A DNA stretch of 64,000 bases from Tetracentron sinense (lineage: Eukaryota > Streptophyta > Magnoliopsida > Trochodendrales > Trochodendraceae). Shown piece after piece: positions 60,830 to 64,000 of this stretch (position 1 is its first letter; each line of letters opens with the position of its first letter). The DNA lies in NCBI GenBank assembly GCA_015143295.1, contig CM026574.1, forward strand, positions 8,000,938 through 8,064,937, in the 5' to 3' direction. The position numbers and the translations under genes are program-made. The notes under the pieces were generated by a model, which was not told the origin of the DNA, searched no databases, and worked only from the letters and a program-made list of their open reading frames with translations.

Positions 60830-61060
60830 CCTCCTCGCTCTCACATAGCCGAACTCCCATTAACTCAGGTTAATTTTCTTTTAACCCTATAGTTAATTTA
60901 TTTTATTTTATTTTTTTAAAAACCAAGGGTAAATGGGTGAACCCTAAGAGTGGATGAATCTTAACCACAGTTAAATGGGGTTAGAAGGGGGACACATGGC
61001 ATGTAAGAAAATGGGAGCTGAGATGCCCCTCACGGCACCGACCGAGGAGGTGGTGATTAT
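60796..61060. mobile_element. Fold-back MITE, accctaagggtt core family
   Basis: It shares the core (gggtgaaccctaagagtgg, then gaatcttaaccacagttaa, then gggacacatgg). The ends pair only loosely (cctcatcggccgagg and, reversed, cctcctcggtcggtg). Confidence 0.55.
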
Positions 61061-61122
61061 TTTCCGTAATTAAAATACCTATTGGCCAGCTTTAACTATC
61101 CAATTGAAGCTGAGGAGAAAAT

Positions 61123-61518
61123 GAAAATACTTAACGTACCTGGGGTTTCCATAAATGTAATGAAATGTCATGTCCTCATTGGTCCACGCCCTACTTTTAA
61201 ATACTCACCAACTTGGTCCACGTCCCACTTTTAAGTACTCACCAACTGTTGTTAAGATTCACTCACCCCTAGGGTTAAGCAATCCAACCTTAGTTTTTCA
61301 AAAAAAAAAAAAAAGTCAAAATCTTAACTTTAATTTAGTTAAACTTAACTAGGGTTAAAGGGGTGTTAAAAGGGACATGACGACAAGGGGAAGTTAGGTA
61401 GAGGACCCATGGGTGCGATAATCTGAAAAAATTGGAACACCGCTATCTCGTATCCCTTTTAACACCCCTAGGGTTAAATAATCCAAATGGAAACCCCAGG
61501 TACGTTTAAGTATTTTCC
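61123..61518. mobile_element. Fold-back MITE, gtacctggggtttcc ends
   Basis: Ends gaaaatacttaacgtacctg and (reversed) ggaaaatacttaaacgtacc continue into ggggtttccat on both sides. The centre has the family core (ttaagattcactcacccct, then agggttaagcaatccaacct). No clean target duplication. Confidence 0.75.
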
Positions 61519-61596
61519 AAATCTGAGATAGGAAATGAATTTCAGCATACCAATCAGACAAAGGATTTTAAAAAAAGAAAAATAATTGCTTATATC

Positions 61597-61632
<36 letters not shown>
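61597..61632. repeat. (CT)n(CA)n microsatellite
   Basis: About 13 CT followed by 5 CA units, lying in the 5'-leader position of the gene fragment at 61669. Confidence 0.9.
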
Positions 61633-61668
61633 AATAACTGAGTAGAAGGGGAAAAAAGCAAAAGAGTC

Positions 61669-61902
61669 ATGGTTTCGACAAGCGGATCTCTCAACAAGAG
61701 ATCTTTGTCTTCAGAAGAGAAACCCTCGTTACCGAAGCGACAAAAGGTCTTACATCTCAACTCGAGAGCCACAAAAGTATAAATTTTGTTGATGTTCTTG
61801 AAGCTCCGAAAATTTGATTTTGATCTAGCTTTCGTCTTCTTTGCCTTCTATTTCCTGAAATTATAGGTTGAAAACGGCACAGCAGTGGAGAAATCAACTT
61901 AG
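61669..61902 (+). pseudogene. 5' fragment of a plant AAA-ATPase (FHA-domain type) gene
   Basis: From an ATG, 26 codons read MVSTSGSLNKRSLSSEEKPS followed by LPKRQK, up to a donor-like AAG then gtctta (61746/61747). A 120-bp intron-like segment ends in attatag, and 61867 continues in phase VENGTAVEKST before a stop. This matches the start of a plant AAA-type ATPase family that, as I recall it, begins MVSTRRSGS...KRSSSSEDKPPSPKRQKVDNG, including the intron position. No further exon of the roughly 1,200-residue protein is recognisable, and later sequence looks like a MITE (ttgggatcgtttggaaa / ctcattcgtttggagttg). It is a DNA-level fragment, or possibly the start of a gene broken by insertion. 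Confidence 0.55.
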
Positions 61903-64000
61903 ACATTGGGATCGTTTGGAAAATTCGTAGGAATTATATGGTTGAGTTGGTGTCATTTATATTTGGTGTAAAGAATATGAAGAGAGGAGTGCTTGTGCAG
62001 TAGGATTGTAACTGTTGCATTGAAATGGGCATCAATTCTAAGAAAAAAAAAATGGTAACTGCCCTCTGCACATCTATAATTAAGAGTTGTAACGTGTGTG
62101 AGCAACTCCAAACGAATGAGAGGGAGAGGTTATCGAGAGTTTAGTGGGTGTATTCATTGCCATGTTAAATGAGAGGGAGGAGATGACGTGGCTACATGAA
62201 GTAAGAATTAAGTGAAGTTACTAATAGGAAAGCCCTAAATGCTCCTTAGGAAAACCACAAAGACGTTTTTTTTTTCTCACAAATGAAATTTAATACCCGT
62301 AATTAAATGAACGGTTTCAAAATAATTTGTAGGTGAGAGTGTGAGGAGGCTTAGGTGGCATCACAAATAGAAGGAAGCTTAGGTGGCTTCACATATGAGA
62401 ATTATGCTTAGATGGCATAAGGAGGAGAGATTTCACTCTAGCATATTAGAATATAGTACTAATAAGTAGCCTATGCGATGCATGGGTAACGAAAAAAATA
62501 TGGATGAATGGAATATGACTTAAAAATGGGAAAACAAAGAAATATAATGGCAGTACCATCCCTATCATATTAGGATATTCTCAAGCATACTCTTAACCAA
62601 AAAGATCTGCTAGTATCCCTCCAAATTGAAGTTGAAAAAAATTGTCATTGTCATTCTTACCATTGAAAGATCAAGATTTGCATAGTTATGGAACTCATTG
62701 AATAGATTATTAGTTTATTTATCAAACTTTTTCAAGTTGTCGGAACCCGATAAATAAATTGCACCATAATTGTATAAAAGGTAAAGATTAAGACTACTTC
62801 ATTATGATGTAATGCCAATATGCCTTTTAACTTCCTTCTTTGTTTTTTTTCCACACATTATAAGAACAAAGTACATATACACACACACACATATATATAT
62901 ATATATAGGGTACCAAAAATAAGTATATATATAGATACAGAAATTGGAATTATCATACTAAGAGGACAAAATTTTAGATAATTGATAAAATTTTAATGAT
63001 TATTTCTGAGAAGAATACAAACTAAATCAAAACCAAGATGCCAAATATGCAAGTGTTGAATCAAAATTGTCCAAGCAAGGGAGATATATAGTATTACAAT
63101 AATCATTACAGTCAATTACAACCTTAATATGCCCAAATGTTCCAAACTTCCTTTGCAATTCCCACATTCGGGTTTGGTTGAGTGTTACCTTTTTCTATGT
63201 AGGTTAAAATATACAATGAACCAAAAAATATTCCCACATTTACTTATTTATTTTTATTTAAATAAGGGTTGTATTTTGATAATGGGTAATGAAATGATGA
63301 TGGGTATGACAATGGGTATTGGACTCTTTTCTTCTTTGGGTTTAGTTGGAAATATTTCTAGTACTTTTGGGGCTTTGGATTAGAGTACTTTTGGGAGTGG
63401 GAAAGAGAATCGGCTGGTAAAACAGTGGTTGATTGATGGGGAAGAGTAAGCTTGTAGAGATGCAATTAACATAATAAGAGGCATGCTAGCACGGCTCAAA
63501 TCAAGTTTGAGGCCAAGAATATATAGAGTTGTAACTTGCAACTTGAGGAAATTGAGATAGTTGCAGCCTCATCAAGTATTGATGTAGTGTCCATCTTGGT
63601 CACATCAGGGACCGATCTTTGCAAAAACCTAATCCTCCACTTATTCTCTCCCTCCTTTGCCTTGCAGCCAAAGTTTATGGATCACTCTGTATCCTAAAAT
63701 TCTTCCTCTTGGGCTTCTCTACCACCTCCAAGCCTAAAATAATTGGCGCCGGCCTAAAAGCCACAACTTGCTAAATCATGTCCTTGTGTGCAAATGCCTC
63801 GATAGCAAGCTCATAAACCAAATGATATTAAAGGATTTGGTTGTTGGAAGCTCATACACCAAATTATACCAAACCCCTATTTCCTTGTATATAAAAAAAT
63901 TACATGGAAAGGAACTCAGATGAGGATGGATTGAAACCAATACTTCTCCTCACAAACCAGTTTGCGGAGTTTGCCAAGGTGGTAGTGCACCTCTCCTTCT
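61903..64000. other. Unassigned right flank
   Basis: No gene recognised. It may include a MITE just after 61900 (tcgtttgga ends). An (AC)n(AT)n tract lies at about 62878-62908. The open stretch at 63129-63383 (methionine-rich end) has no family resemblance. Confidence 0.35.

Noticed and set aside
63129-63383. Open stretch of 84 codons ending in a methionine- and glycine-rich segment
   Set aside because: Low-complexity, no homologue recognised, and no supporting splice or promoter signals.

Overview
The window is nuclear DNA from a flowering plant. It is AT-rich and dominated by transposable elements. It holds one complete, expanded gene, fragments of at least three other genes, and dozens of layered transposons. 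The plant assignment rests on a spliced WDR74/NSA1 gene close to plant versions of the family, a Sirevirus-type Ty1/copia array, very long plant-style Ty3/gypsy LTRs, L1-like plant LINEs, tRNA-derived SINEs and many hAT and Mutator MITEs. The species cannot be named from the sequence alone. Intron sizes and repeat load suggest a genome that tolerates long, repeat-filled introns.

Layout. 1-524: the end of an intron and a well-formed internal exon (405-513) of an unrecognised gene. 525-6605: three near-identical Sirevirus-like LTRs in a tandem array with about 330-bp internal remnants. 6606-8516: unassigned. 8517-23715: LTR fossils, namely two very long solo LTRs (8517-16767 and 17591-22055) that other LTRs and MITEs have entered, then a probable third LTR with two minisatellites. 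24006-27020: a fold-back MITE, a LINE fragment and a Russian-doll cluster of MITEs. 27081-30594: a possible promoter with telo-box, a hAT-type element carrying part of an LRR receptor kinase gene, and a head-to-tail MITE pair. 30595-60271: the WDR74/NSA1 gene, 12 coding exons and a 417-residue product spread over 29.7 kb. 60272-64000: two more fold-back MITEs, the 5' end of an AAA-ATPase-like gene, and unassigned sequence.

WDR74/NSA1 is a WD40 protein of nucleolar 60S ribosome assembly. All its splice sites are GT-AG and the frame stays open, so it looks functional. Its coding sequence is only 1,254 bp. Introns 2, 4, 8 and 10 (2.6, 4.2, 13.7 and 4.8 kb) contain nearly all of its transposons.

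Points worth a second look: a perfect 68-bp direct repeat flanking a 2.2-kb transposon in intron 2; a duplicated 3' splice site in intron 4 offering an in-frame 13-residue insertion; capture of an LRR-kinase exon by an element with a perfect 8-bp target duplication; and several MITE families that share ends or cores but not the rest of their sequence.
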